Shown here: piece by piece, positions 34,995 to 42,971 of the stretch | Position numbering within the stretch: the first letter of the stretch is position 1 | Layout of the letters: each line of letters starts with the position of its first letter | NCBI RefSeq assembly: GCF_014648555.1 | Contig: NZ_BMRI01000010.1 | Location: 140,444-187,406 of the forward strand | Length of the DNA stretch: 46,963 nt | DNA from: Kitasatospora griseola | GTDB taxonomy: Bacteria; Actinomycetota; Actinomycetes; Streptomycetales; Streptomycetaceae | Direction of reading: 5' to 3' | Program-made: the position numbers and the translations under genes | Notes under the pieces: model-generated | What the model was told of the DNA's origin: nothing | Database searches by the model: none | Seen by the model: only the letters and a program-made list of their open reading frames with translations

Positions 34995-36331
34995 CAGACG
35001 TTCCGGAAGCGGTTGATGGCGGGCAGGTGCTTGGCACGGAGCTCGTGGTCCCGCACGCCCAGGCCCTCCTCGGGGGCCAGGCAGAGCACGCCGACCTTGC
35101 CCTGGTGCTTGTTGTGGTGCACGTCGAGGGCGGCCTGTCCGGTCTCCTCCAGCGCGTAGACCTTGGAGACGGTCGGGTGGATCTTGCCCTTGGCGATCAG
35201 GCGGTTGGCCTCGAACGCCTCGCGGTAGTTGGCGAAGTGCGAGCCGACGATGCGCTTGAGCGACATCCACAGGTAGCGGTTGTCGTACTGGTGCATGAAG
35301 CCGGAGGTGGAGGCGCAGGTGACGATGGTGCCGCCCTTGCGGGTGACGTAGACGGACGCGCCGAAGGTCTCCCGGCCGGGGTGCTCGAAGACGATGTCGA
35401 CGTCCTCGCCGCCGGTGAACTCGCGGATCTTCGCGCCCAGGCGCTTCCACTCGCGCGGGTCCTGGTTGTTCTCGTCCTTCCAGAACTTGTAGCCCTCGGC
35501 GGACCGGTCGATGATCGCCTCGGCGCCCATGGCCCGGCAGATGTCGGCCTTGGCGTCGTTGGAGACCACGCAGATCGGGGTGGCGCCGCCGGCCAGCGCG
35601 TACTGGGTGGCGTACGAGCCGAGGCCGCCGCTGGCGCCCCAGATCAGCACGTTGTCGCCCTGCTTCATGCCCGCGCCGTTGCGCGAGACCAGCTGGCGGT
35701 ACGCGGTGGAGTTGACCAGGCCCGGGGAGGCGGCCTCCTCCCAGGTGAGGTGCTTGGGCTTGGGCAGCAGCTGGTTGGTCTTCACCAGCGCGAGCTGGGC
35801 CAGGCCGCCGAAGTTGGTCTCGAAGCCCCAGATGCGCTGCTCCGGGTCCATCATCGTGTCGTTGTGGCCGTCGGGGGACTCCAGCTCGACCGACAGGCAG
35901 TGCGCGACGACCTCGTCGCCGGGCTGCCAGGCGTTGACGCCGGCGCCGGTGCGCAGCACCACGCCCGCCAGGTCGGAGCCGACCACGTGGTACGGCAGGT
36001 CGTGACGCTTCGTCAGCGGGGAGAGCCGGCCGTAGCGCTCCAGGAAGGAGAAGGTGGAGACCGGCTCGAAGATCGAGCTCCACACGGTGTTGTAGTTGAC
36101 GGCGCTGGCCATCACGGCGACCAGGGCCTCGCCCGGGCCGACCTCGGGCAGCGCGACGTCGTCCAGGTGGAGCGACTTGCGCGGGTCCTTGTCGCGGCTG
36201 GCGAGGCCGGCGAACATCTGCTCCTCGTCCTTGTGGAGCGTCACGGCCCGGTAGGACTCGGGCAGCGCGAGGCCCGCGTAGTCGGCGGACGTGGCGTTGC
36301 CGCTGAGGATCGCGTCGAGAATTTCCTGCAT
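34994..36331 (-). CDS. ccr: crotonyl-CoA carboxylase/reductase
   Basis: A 445-residue medium-chain reductase that carboxylates crotonyl-CoA with CO2 and NADPH to ethylmalonyl-CoA. ATG 36331 has GGAGG six bases upstream. With this start the CO2-pocket residues known from the K. setae enzyme fall at the same numbers: Asn81 (NYNTVW), Phe170 and Glu171 (WGFETNF), His365 (VGSHFANY). The nucleotide motif is GASGGLGSYA (232-241). It starts the ethylmalonyl-CoA pathway and also supplies ethylmalonyl-CoA for polyketides. It is the first gene of a five-gene operon and lies behind a promoter with paired operator-like palindromes. Confidence 0.97.
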   Translation of the reverse strand: MQEILDAILSGNATSADYAGLALPESYRAVTLHKDEEQMFAGLASRDKDPRKSLHLDDVALPEVGPGEALVAVMASAVNYNTVWSSIFEPVSTFSFLERYGRLSPLTKRHDLPYHVVGSDLAGVVLRTGAGVNAWQPGDEVVAHCLSVELESPDGHNDTMMDPEQRIWGFETNFGGLAQLALVKTNQLLPKPKHLTWEEAASPGLVNSTAYRQLVSRNGAGMKQGDNVLIWGASGGLGSYATQYALAGGATPICVVSNDAKADICRAMGAEAIIDRSAEGYKFWKDENNQDPREWKRLGAKIREFTGGEDVDIVFEHPGRETFGASVYVTRKGGTIVTCASTSGFMHQYDNRYLWMSLKRIVGSHFANYREAFEANRLIAKGKIHPTVSKVYALEETGQAALDVHHNKHQGKVGVLCLAPEEGLGVRDHELRAKHLPAINRFRNV

Positions 36332-36466
36332 GGCTGCCTCCGAAGGCGTACCTGTGCGAGGGACACAGGGCGTCTGGGGGAGCCGGGAGCGGACACCGGC
36401 TTCGCTGAGGGTCTGAGGGGTCGGGTACTGCGGTGGTGCGACGAAAGGGTGGAGTCGCAGGTGCGT

Positions 36467-36486
36467 GTCCCCCCAGGTCGGGGGAC
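36467..36486 (-). other. hairpin in the long ccr leader
   Basis: GTCCCCC (36467-36473) and GGGGGAC (36480-36486) can form a 7-bp stem within a leader of about 200 bases between the likely promoter and ccr. No riboswitch class was recognised in it. Confidence 0.35.
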
Positions 36487-36540
36487 GCCGGACGACGGCG
36501 CGCCGAGGTGGGGAGCCGCGGCGCCGCGACCGGTGGCAAC

Positions 36541-36583
36541 AAGGTAGTGGCACCCTGTGCCACTCGTAAAGACACGGGGTGCC
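36541..36583 (-). promoter_or_regulatory. likely ccr promoter with two operator-like palindromes
   Basis: On the minus strand TTTACG (36570-36565) and TACCTT (36546-36541) are spaced 18 bases as -35 and -10. The spacer is filled by the perfect palindrome GTGGCAC-N3-GTGCCAC (36547-36563). A related copy, GACAC-N3-GGTGCC, lies at 36571-36583 just upstream of the -35. The two centres are 22 bases apart, two helical turns. This is a classical layout for a dimeric regulator, with the nearby TetR protein as the first candidate. Confidence 0.5.
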
Positions 36584-36634
36584 AACTTCTTGAGTGAGCC
36601 AGGACACGCCGGTCGGAGGGTTGACGGGAACGCC

Positions 36635-36670
36635 CGAAGGCCCGCTCCCGAAACCGGGAACGGGCCTTCG
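36635..36670 (-). terminator. terminator hairpin after the tetR gene
   Basis: CGAAGGCCCGCTCCCG (36635-36650) pairs with 36655-36670 over 16 positions with one mismatch and a four-base loop. It lies about 33 bases beyond the TetR gene stop and insulates the ccr promoter. Confidence 0.7.
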
Positions 36671-36702
36671 ATTCTGCTTGTCGCCTGCTGAAACTGCCTG
36701 GA

Positions 36703-37614
36703 TTACATGGTGTTTCGACCCGCCAGCGCGGCCCGGATCGAATCCACCACGGTCTCCAGCGGGGCGTCCGTGCGGGCCACTGTGATCAGTACCTCACCGC
36801 TCGGGCTGGCACTCAGTGCGCTCACGGCAGCGGAGTCCTCCGGCGTCACTCCGTCACCATTGGCACCGGGTGCCAGCGTGGTGCCGCGGCGGCGGGCGCC
36901 GCTCGGCGGGGTCGGCCAGAACGTCCCCCGGATCACCTCGAAGGAGTGGTCGAGCTGCGCCTCCACGTCGCCGTGCCCGCCGGCCCGCAGCCAGCGCCGC
37001 AGCACGTGGTTGTGCGCCGCGACCACCGCCGCCGCCGACACCTCGGCCAGCATCGAGTCGTCGTCCCCGCCGCGCTGCCAGCCCGGCGGGGTCTGCTCGG
37101 CCGCGTCGAACCGGCCCAGCAGGTAGCGGGTGAACAGCCGCTCGTACCGGGAGACCACCGCGATCTCCCGCTCGCGCAGCGCCGGGACCTGGCGGATCAA
37201 CTGGTAGCGGGCCACCGACATGTCCGGGGTGGAGGCGTACATCCGCAGCACCTCCTTGATGCCCCGGCACACCACGTCCAGCGGGTGTTCCTCCGCCTCG
37301 GCGCTGGCCAGCAGGTCGGCCACCCGCACCAGGGTGTCGTCGTGGTCCGGGAAGATCGCCTCCTCCTTCGACCGGAAGTACCGGAAGAAGGTGCGCCGGG
37401 CCACCCCGGCGGCGGCCGCGATCTGATCGACCGTCGTCTCCTCGTACCCCTGGGTGGCGAACAGCTGCATGGCCGCCGCCGTGAGGTCCTGGCGCATCTG
37501 CAGCCGCTGGGCGGCGGCCCGGCGACTGCCCGCCCCGGACTCCACCCCCGACCGCGACTGGTCCGGCCCGGCGGCCGGCTGCTGCTGCTGGGAAGGCGAG
37601 GTCTGGCGATCCAT
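36703..37614 (-). CDS. TetR-family transcriptional regulator (large form)
   Basis: A 303-residue TetR protein from ATG 37614. After a 35-residue Gln/Ser/Pro-rich tail, the helix-turn-helix domain runs from RQDLTAAAMQLFATQGYEET through TVDQIAAAAGVARRTFFRYF with SKEEAIF. The ligand-binding domain is followed by an extra C-terminal extension of about 80 residues (GEVLITVARTDAPLETVVDS and on), longer than usual. It lies just upstream of ccr on the same strand behind a terminator, so it is a good candidate regulator of the block. In Methylobacterium a TetR-type protein (CcrR) activates ccr; a similar role here is inference. Confidence 0.82.
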   Translation of the reverse strand: MDRQTSPSQQQQPAAGPDQSRSGVESGAGSRRAAAQRLQMRQDLTAAAMQLFATQGYEETTVDQIAAAAGVARRTFFRYFRSKEEAIFPDHDDTLVRVADLLASAEAEEHPLDVVCRGIKEVLRMYASTPDMSVARYQLIRQVPALREREIAVVSRYERLFTRYLLGRFDAAEQTPPGWQRGGDDDSMLAEVSAAAVVAAHNHVLRRWLRAGGHGDVEAQLDHSFEVIRGTFWPTPPSGARRRGTTLAPGANGDGVTPEDSAAVSALSASPSGEVLITVARTDAPLETVVDSIRAALAGRNTM

Positions 37615-37759
37615 GTCCGGAACGCTACACGCCCCCGGCGCCGCCCCCGCCGGCCTGGCCCTGCGCACCGGCGCCGCGGGCGGCACCACCGCGGGTCGCG
37701 GCCACCGCGAGGAGACCGTGCCGGCACCCCAAGGTGGCCTCGGCGCAGCCGGGTTGACG

Positions 37760-37794
37760 CCCTCGCCGGGCGGCGGCCGGTGGCCCGGCGAGGG
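37760..37794 (-). terminator. terminator hairpin after the hydroxyacyl-CoA dehydrogenase gene
   Basis: CCCTCGCCGGGC (37760-37771) and GCCCGGCGAGGG (37783-37794) form a perfect 12-bp stem with an 11-base loop, 15 bases beyond the stop. Confidence 0.75.
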
Positions 37795-37808
37795 TGCCGG
37801 ACGGCCGG

Positions 37809-39584
37809 TCATCGCCGTGCGTGGTCGCGGAAACCGCGACCGGTCTTGCGGCCCAGGCAGCCCGCCGCGACCAGGTGCTCCAGCAGCGGCGCGGCCGCCA
37901 GGCCCGGCTCGCGGAACTCCTGGTGCAGCACCTTCTCGATGGTCAGCGACACGTCCAGGCCCACCACGTCCAGCAGCTCGAACGGGCCCATCGGGTAGCC
38001 GCAGCCCAGCTTCATCGCGGTGTCGATGTCGTCCACCGTCGCGTAGTGCTCCTCCAGCATCCGCACCGCGTCGTTCAGGTACGGGAACAGCAGCGCGTTC
38101 ACGATGAAACCGGCCCGGTCGCCGCACTCCACCGGGTGCTTGCGCACCTTCGCGCACAGCTCCAGCACGGTCGCCGTGACGTCCTCGGCGGTCAGCACCG
38201 TGGAGACCACCTCGACCAGCTTCATGGCCGGCGCCGGGTTGAAGAAGTGCATGCCGATCACGTCCTGCGGACGGGAGGTCGCCGTCGCGCAGGAGATCAC
38301 CGGCAGCGAGGAGGTGGTGGTGGCCAGCACCGCGCCCGGCTTGACGATCCGGTCCAGGGCGGTGAACAGCTCGCGCTTGACCGCGAGGTCCTCCGCCACC
38401 GCCTCCACCACCAGGTCCACGTCCGCCAGGTCCTGGTAGCCGCCGGTCGGGGTGACCAGCGCCAGCGCCGCGTCCCGGGCCTGCTCGGTCAGCCGGCCCT
38501 TGGCCACCGAACGCTCCAGCGACTTCGCCAACTGGGCCTTCGCCCGCTCCGCCTTCTCCTGGCTGCGGGCCGCCAGCAGCACCGGGAGGCCCGCCTTCGC
38601 GAACACCTCCACGATGCCGGTCGCCATCGTCCCGCTGCCGCACACGCCGACACTGCGCACCTCGCGGCCGGCCGGGCGGGCCTCGGCCGCCGCGGCCTCC
38701 TCGGCCACCGGCGTCGACGAACCCGGGGCCTCGTAGGTGTAGAAACCGCGGCCCGACTTGCGGCCCAGCAGGCCCGCCGCGACCAGCTGGCCGAGGATCG
38801 GCGCCGGGGCGTGCAGCCGGTCCTTCGACTGCTCGTACATCGCCTCCAGCACGGTGCGGGCGGTGTCCACGCCGATCAGGTCCAGCAGCGCCAGCGGACC
38901 CATCGGCAGGCCGCAGCCCAGCCGCATCGCCGCGTCGATGTCCTCCCGGGTGGCGTACCGGGACTCGAACATCGCCGCCGCCTGGTTCAGGTACGCGAAC
39001 AGCAGGCCGTTGGCGATGAACCCCGCCCGGTCGCCCGCGGCGACCGGCTCCTTGCCCAGGTCCCGGGCCAACTCGGCGACCTGCTCGGCCGCCTGGGGGG
39101 ACGTCAGCACGGTGCGGACGACCTCGACCAGCTTCATCGAGTGCACCGGGTTGAAGAAGTGCACCCCCAGCACCCGCTCCGGGCGGGCGGTGGCCGCCGC
39201 GATCCGGGTCACGCTCAGCGCGGTGGTGCCGGTCGCCAGCACCGTCTCCGGCGGGCAGATCCGGTCCAGCTCGGCGAACAGGCCGCGCTTGAGCTCCAGG
39301 TCCTCCGGGACCTCCTCGATCACCAGGTCCGCCTGCGCGGCCGCGGCCAGGTCGTCACCGACCTCGATCAGCGCGAGCAGCGCAGTGCGCTCCTCGGCCG
39401 TCAGCCGCTCGCGGGCCACCGCCCGGGCGGTGGACGCCTCGATCCGGGCCAGCGCCCGCACCGCCTGGGTCGGACCGGCCTCCACGCCGATCACCCGACG
39501 GCCGCTGCGGGCCACCGCCACGGCCACCCCGGCACCCATGGTGCCCAGGCCGACCACGGCAACAGTGGGGAAGGGACGCTCCAT
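37809..39584 (-). CDS. 3-hydroxyacyl-CoA dehydrogenase with two tandem dehydrogenase modules
   Basis: A 591-residue protein made of two complete 3-hydroxyacyl-CoA dehydrogenase units joined by an Ala/Glu linker (about 290-308). Each has an NAD motif (GLGTMGAG at 12-19; GSGTMATG at 316-323), the catalytic histidine in HFFNP (His142, His446) and KLVEVV glutamate (Glu154, Glu458), and a C-terminal GRKSGRGF or GRKTGRGF end. It probably interconverts acetoacetyl-CoA and 3-hydroxybutyryl-CoA ahead of Ccr, or acts in fatty acid oxidation. In the first unit the usual TSS motif reads TTA, so the two active sites differ. It is on the same strand as the ccr block but has its own terminator. Confidence 0.92.
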   Translation of the reverse strand: MERPFPTVAVVGLGTMGAGVAVAVARSGRRVIGVEAGPTQAVRALARIEASTARAVARERLTAEERTALLALIEVGDDLAAAAQADLVIEEVPEDLELKRGLFAELDRICPPETVLATGTTALSVTRIAAATARPERVLGVHFFNPVHSMKLVEVVRTVLTSPQAAEQVAELARDLGKEPVAAGDRAGFIANGLLFAYLNQAAAMFESRYATREDIDAAMRLGCGLPMGPLALLDLIGVDTARTVLEAMYEQSKDRLHAPAPILGQLVAAGLLGRKSGRGFYTYEAPGSSTPVAEEAAAAEARPAGREVRSVGVCGSGTMATGIVEVFAKAGLPVLLAARSQEKAERAKAQLAKSLERSVAKGRLTEQARDAALALVTPTGGYQDLADVDLVVEAVAEDLAVKRELFTALDRIVKPGAVLATTTSSLPVISCATATSRPQDVIGMHFFNPAPAMKLVEVVSTVLTAEDVTATVLELCAKVRKHPVECGDRAGFIVNALLFPYLNDAVRMLEEHYATVDDIDTAMKLGCGYPMGPFELLDVVGLDVSLTIEKVLHQEFREPGLAAAPLLEHLVAAGCLGRKTGRGFRDHARR

Positions 39585-39968
39585 TGTCCAGACTCCTTGT
39601 CATGGGCCCGCGCCGACGGCCCCCGCCACCGCCCGGGCAGCGGGCGTGACAGGGGAGGGTGTGCCGACGGCACGGGAGAAATGAGGGGGAACGGAAGAAG
39701 AACAGCGGCGACCCCGCGGTACGGACCGGTCCGCTCCGGTTCCGTCGAGGGGCAGTGCCGTGGTGCTCAGGCGCTCCGACAGGATCATGAAGCGACGCCG
39801 ACGCGCACACGAGAGAAGAGACGCAGCCCACCGGTGCGGCTCCCGAAGCCCGGCGCTGGCGCGTGCCGACACTGTAGCCCAGCTACTGGCGGGTAGGAAG
39901 GGGGAGTTGGCGGCAGGCCGGGTGTCGAGGTGCCCATACTGTGGCCGCAGCTCTCCAAGGAGGACACC
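39585..39968. other. 384-base divergent intergenic region
   Basis: It must hold the promoters of the dehydrogenase (minus) and of the Uma2 gene (plus). Two short palindromes are visible: GTGCC-N3-GGCAC at 39661-39673 and GTAGC-N3-GCTAC at 39874-39886. The first is the reverse arrangement of the ccr operator arms, which may be chance. No small gene is supported. Confidence 0.4.
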
Positions 39969-40550
39969 ATGGCTGTCATGACGACCGAACGCCCTCAGAT
40001 GGAACTCGCCCAGTTCAGAGAGATCGCCATAACGGCGGAGCGGGAAGAGGTGGTGCTCGAGTTCATCAACGGCAGGATCGGAGTCAAGCCGGTGCCCGAC
40101 GGCGACCACGGCGAAATCATCATGTGGCTGTTGGAGCGCTGCATGGCCCAGCGCCCGGACCTGCGGCTCTATCCGGAGCAGGGGCTGCAAGTGGCGAGCT
40201 ACCGAAACGGATTGGCCAAGCCGGACGGTTCGCTCGCGCCCCGGCGCACCTTCGCGGGGCAGGGGGAGTGGGCGGACCCGGCCGGGGTGCTGATGGTGGT
40301 CGAGGTGACGTCGTACGATGCCGACGCCAATCGTCGCGACCGCCTGGAGAAGCCGCGGGCGTACGCGGAGACCGGAATCCCGGTGTTCCTGCTGGTCGAC
40401 CGGGACGAAGGCTCGGTGACGGTGCACAGCGAGCCCTCGAACGGCCGCTATGAGAGCGTCGTGACGCTGGCCTACGGGCACGTGGTGCAGCTGCCGGAGC
40501 CGGTGAACGTCACGCTGGAGACCGAGGAACTCAAGGATTTCAGCCGCTGA
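39969..40550 (+). CDS. Uma2-family (DUF820) endonuclease-like protein
   Basis: A 193-residue PD-(D/E)XK-fold protein. ATG 39969 is supported by AAGGAGG six bases upstream. Family motifs are visible: VLEFINGRI near the start, KPDGSLAP (active-site Asp), VVEVTSYD (active-site Glu) and EKPRAYAETGIPVFLLVD (Lys and the conserved end). Uma2 proteins are widespread, often multicopy in Streptomyces, and their biological role is unknown despite the nuclease fold. It stands alone, ends at a strong terminator, and shows no toxin-antitoxin or restriction neighbour. Confidence 0.85.
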   Translation: MAVMTTERPQMELAQFREIAITAEREEVVLEFINGRIGVKPVPDGDHGEIIMWLLERCMAQRPDLRLYPEQGLQVASYRNGLAKPDGSLAPRRTFAGQGEWADPAGVLMVVEVTSYDADANRRDRLEKPRAYAETGIPVFLLVDRDEGSVTVHSEPSNGRYESVVTLAYGHVVQLPEPVNVTLETEELKDFSR

Positions 40551-40561
40551 CTCCGCATGCG

Positions 40562-40599
40562 GAACGGCCCCGCCCGGAGGGTTCCGGGCGGGGCCGTTC
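40562..40599. terminator. strong bidirectional terminator
   Basis: GAACGGCCCCGCCCGGA (40562-40578) pairs perfectly over 17 bases with 40583-40599 around a GGGT loop. It lies between the converging Uma2 and efflux-pump genes. Confidence 0.85.
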
Positions 40600-40615
40600 G
40601 TCTGGTGATGCGGTG

Positions 40616-42103
40616 TCAGTGCGCCATGACCGGGACGGCGTCCTCGATCTCGGCGGTGGAGTCGTGGTGCTCGGGCTTGCCGGCGTTGATCAGGGTGAAG
40701 GCGGTGAGGGAGGCCAGGGCCATGATGCCGACGGCCCACCAGATCGCGACGGAGTAGGAGTGGACCTGGGCCTGGAGCGCGAACAGCTTCGGGTCGGTGG
40801 CGGTGGCCGCGTGGGACTTGGCCCACTCGGTGCCGGCGCTGTGGGCGACGGTGCTGAGCAGGGCGGTGCCGATCGCGCCGCCGACCTGCTGGGAGGTGTT
40901 GACCATCGCGGAGGCGACGCCCGCGTCGCGGGGCTGGACGCCGTAGGTGGCCAGGCTCATGGCGGGCATGAAGGCGGTGCCCATGCCGAGGCCCATCAGG
41001 ATCAGGCCGGGCAGGATCTGCCAGTACGAGGTGCCGACGTCGATCCGGGTGAGGATCAGCAGGCCGAGCGCGGCGACCAGGAAGCCGGGCGCCATCAGGT
41101 AGCGGGCCGGGACCCGGGTCATCAGGCGGGCGCCGATCTGGGTGGAGCCGGTGATCATGCCGGCCACCATCGGGAGGAAGGCGAAACCGTTGACCAACGG
41201 CTTGTAGCCCAGCACGCCCTGCATGTAGAGGGTGAGGAACAGGAACAGGCCGAACATGCCGATCACGGCCATGCCGAGCGAGAGGTAGACGCCGCCGCGG
41301 TTGCGGTCGGTGAGGACGCGCAGCGGCAGCAGCGGGGCCTTGACCCGGCTCTCGACGAACGCGAACGCGGTGAGCAGCACGGCGGCGGCGACGAACAGGC
41401 CGATGGTGCTGCTGTCGCCCCAGCCCTCGCTCTCGGCGCGGGTGAAGCCGTAGACCAGGGAGACCAGGCCGGTGGTGACCAGCAGCACGCCGGGGATGTC
41501 GAGGCGGTTGCGGTTGAGGCCGACGGCGGGCTCGCGGATCACCAGGATCGCGCCGGCGAGGGCGACCGCGGCGAACGGGATGTTGACGAAGAACGTCCAG
41601 CGCCAGTTCAGGTACTCGGTGAGGGCGCCGCCCAGGATCAGGCCGATCGCACCGCCACCGCCGGCGACGGCGCCGAAGATGCCGAACGCCTTGGCGCGCT
41701 CCTTGCCGTCGGTGAACATGACCGCGAGCAGCGACAGCGCGGCGGGGGCGAGCATCGCGCCGAACACGCCCTGCAGGGCGCGGGCGCCGAGCAGCATGGA
41801 GGTGTTGACGGCGGCGCCGCCGAGCGCGGAGGCCGCGGCGAAGCCGACCAGGCCGACCATGAAGGTCCGGCGGCGGCCCCACAGGTCGGCGAGCCGGCCG
41901 CCGAACAGCAGCAGCCCGCCGAAGGCCAGCGCGTAGGCCGTGATGACCCACTGGGTGGTGCTGTCGGCGAAGCCGAGGTCTTCCTTGGCGCGCGGGAGGG
42001 CGATGTTCACCACGGTGGCGTCGAGGACGACCATCAGCTGGGCCAGCGCGATGAAGAGCAGAGCCTTCCAGCGACGTGGATCCGGCTGGAGGGTTTCGGA
42101 CAT
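40616..42103 (-). CDS. DHA2-type MFS drug efflux pump (EmrB/QacA-like, 14 helices)
   Basis: A 495-residue transporter. ATG 42103 is chosen because the protein then begins shortly before the first helix (ALLFIALAQLMVVLDATVVN), the DHA2 helix-1 signature with the key Asp. Motif A is GGRLADLWGRRRTF and antiporter motif C is GAVAGGGGAIGLILGG. About fourteen hydrophobic helices follow, the count for QacA/EmrB proton-drug antiporters. It is behind a tetR gene on the same strand, 124 bases away, with direct repeats in the gap. The pump probably exports a hydrophobic or cationic compound; the substrate is unknown. Confidence 0.93.
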   Translation of the reverse strand: MSETLQPDPRRWKALLFIALAQLMVVLDATVVNIALPRAKEDLGFADSTTQWVITAYALAFGGLLLFGGRLADLWGRRRTFMVGLVGFAAASALGGAAVNTSMLLGARALQGVFGAMLAPAALSLLAVMFTDGKERAKAFGIFGAVAGGGGAIGLILGGALTEYLNWRWTFFVNIPFAAVALAGAILVIREPAVGLNRNRLDIPGVLLVTTGLVSLVYGFTRAESEGWGDSSTIGLFVAAAVLLTAFAFVESRVKAPLLPLRVLTDRNRGGVYLSLGMAVIGMFGLFLFLTLYMQGVLGYKPLVNGFAFLPMVAGMITGSTQIGARLMTRVPARYLMAPGFLVAALGLLILTRIDVGTSYWQILPGLILMGLGMGTAFMPAMSLATYGVQPRDAGVASAMVNTSQQVGGAIGTALLSTVAHSAGTEWAKSHAATATDPKLFALQAQVHSYSVAIWWAVGIMALASLTAFTLINAGKPEHHDSTAEIEDAVPVMAH

Positions 42104-42121
42104 GGAGGTACCCACCTGTGT

Positions 42122-42155
42122 GTGCGAGAGCGTACGAGACGTGCGAAAGCGTGCG
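42122..42155. repeat. 19-bp-period direct repeats in the tetR-pump gap
   Basis: GTGCGAGAGCGTACG (42122-42136) and GTGCGAAAGCGTGCG (42141-42155) match at 13 of 15 positions with a 19-base period. They lie 20-50 bases upstream of the pump start, a likely regulatory position. Confidence 0.4.
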
Positions 42156-42227
42156 GTCGGCAGCCGGCCCGGTCGGGCGGTCTGCCGCAAGTCGTGTGTG
42201 CGGAGCGGAAGTCGAGCGCGAGGAAGG

Positions 42228-42860
42228 TCAGGCGCGCTGCGTGAGGTCCTCCAGGGTCACGGCACAGCCGGGCAGCGTGGACGGGGCGGCGGCGCGCAGC
42301 CCGTCCAGCAGGAGCTGGAGGTGCCGGTGGACCAGTCGGTCCAGGTCGAGGCAGGCGGTGCCGGGGAGCGGTCGGGTGAGCTGGGAGACGGCGACCACGA
42401 TGTCGCCGGCCCCGATGTCGGCGCGGAGCAGCCCGTCGGCCTGCGCGCGGAGCACCAGGTCGTCGGTGGCCTGCTTCATCTCGGCGCGGGCGTCGGCGAG
42501 TTCGGGGTCGTTCGGGTCGATGGTGCCGGACAGCAGGGAGCACAGCGCGCCGATCCGTTCGTCGGCGGCGGCGTGCACGAAGCGGCTCAGCGCGGCGAAG
42601 GAGTCGGGCTCCTCGGCGGTGGCCGCGTGCGCGTGCGCCACGATCCGGTCGATGACGGCGAGCGACACCTGGTGGATCAGGGCGCGGCGGTCGGCGAAGT
42701 TCCGGTAGAGCGTGGCATTGCCGACGCCGGCCCGGCGGGCGATCTCGTCGAGCGGGGCCATCGCCCCGTACTCGACGAAGGCCTCGCGGGCCGCGGCGAC
42801 GATCAGTGCGCGGTTGCGGGTGGCGTCCGCGCGCCGGCGGGGAGCGGTGACGGTGGTCAT
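42228..42860 (-). CDS. TetR-family regulator of the efflux pump
   Basis: A 210-residue TetR protein; ATG 42860 has AGGGAG upstream. The DNA-binding domain runs RADATRNRALIVAAAREAFV, APLDEIARRAGVGNATLYRNF, the standard helix-turn-helix with the NATLYRNF recognition helix. The ligand domain carries several Asp/Glu-rich helices (DSFAALSRFVHAAADERIGAL, DLDRLVHRHLQLLLDG). It lies just upstream of the DHA2 pump on the same strand and very likely represses it. Palindrome 42923-42938 upstream of its start is the likely operator. Confidence 0.9.
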   Translation of the reverse strand: MTTVTAPRRRADATRNRALIVAAAREAFVEYGAMAPLDEIARRAGVGNATLYRNFADRRALIHQVSLAVIDRIVAHAHAATAEEPDSFAALSRFVHAAADERIGALCSLLSGTIDPNDPELADARAEMKQATDDLVLRAQADGLLRADIGAGDIVVAVSQLTRPLPGTACLDLDRLVHRHLQLLLDGLRAAAPSTLPGCAVTLEDLTQRA

Positions 42861-42922
42861 GAGTGCGGTGCTCCCTTCGAGCGGCGAGCGGCAGAGAGTG
42901 GGGAGGTGTTCCCCGGTTCTGC

Positions 42923-42938
42923 TTGGACAGAGGTTCAA
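42923..42938. promoter_or_regulatory. TetR-type operator-like palindrome
   Basis: TTGGACAGAGGTTCAA has arms TTGGAC and GTTCAA that match at five of six pairs around a four-base centre. It lies 63 bases upstream of tetR. A further perfect hairpin, CGGGGAC-N3-GTCCCCG, follows at 42940-42956. Confidence 0.45.
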
Positions 42939-42971
42939 ACGGGGACTCGGTCCCCGGAATTTCATCTTTTT

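Noticed and set aside
36332..36540. A riboswitch in the roughly 200-base ccr leader
   Set aside because: One simple 7-bp hairpin is visible, but none of the conserved boxes of known classes (cobalamin, SAM, TPP, others) was found.
34994..36575. Upstream extension of the mutase frame through the ccr gene
   Set aside because: It is a shadow of ccr; the mutase starts at ATG 34994, where family similarity begins and ccr ends (TGATG).
39661..39673. GTGCC-N3-GGCAC palindrome as a second ccr-type operator before the hydroxyacyl-CoA dehydrogenase
   Set aside because: The half-sites are in the opposite order from the ccr palindrome, so the same protein is unlikely to read both; short GC palindromes are frequent here.
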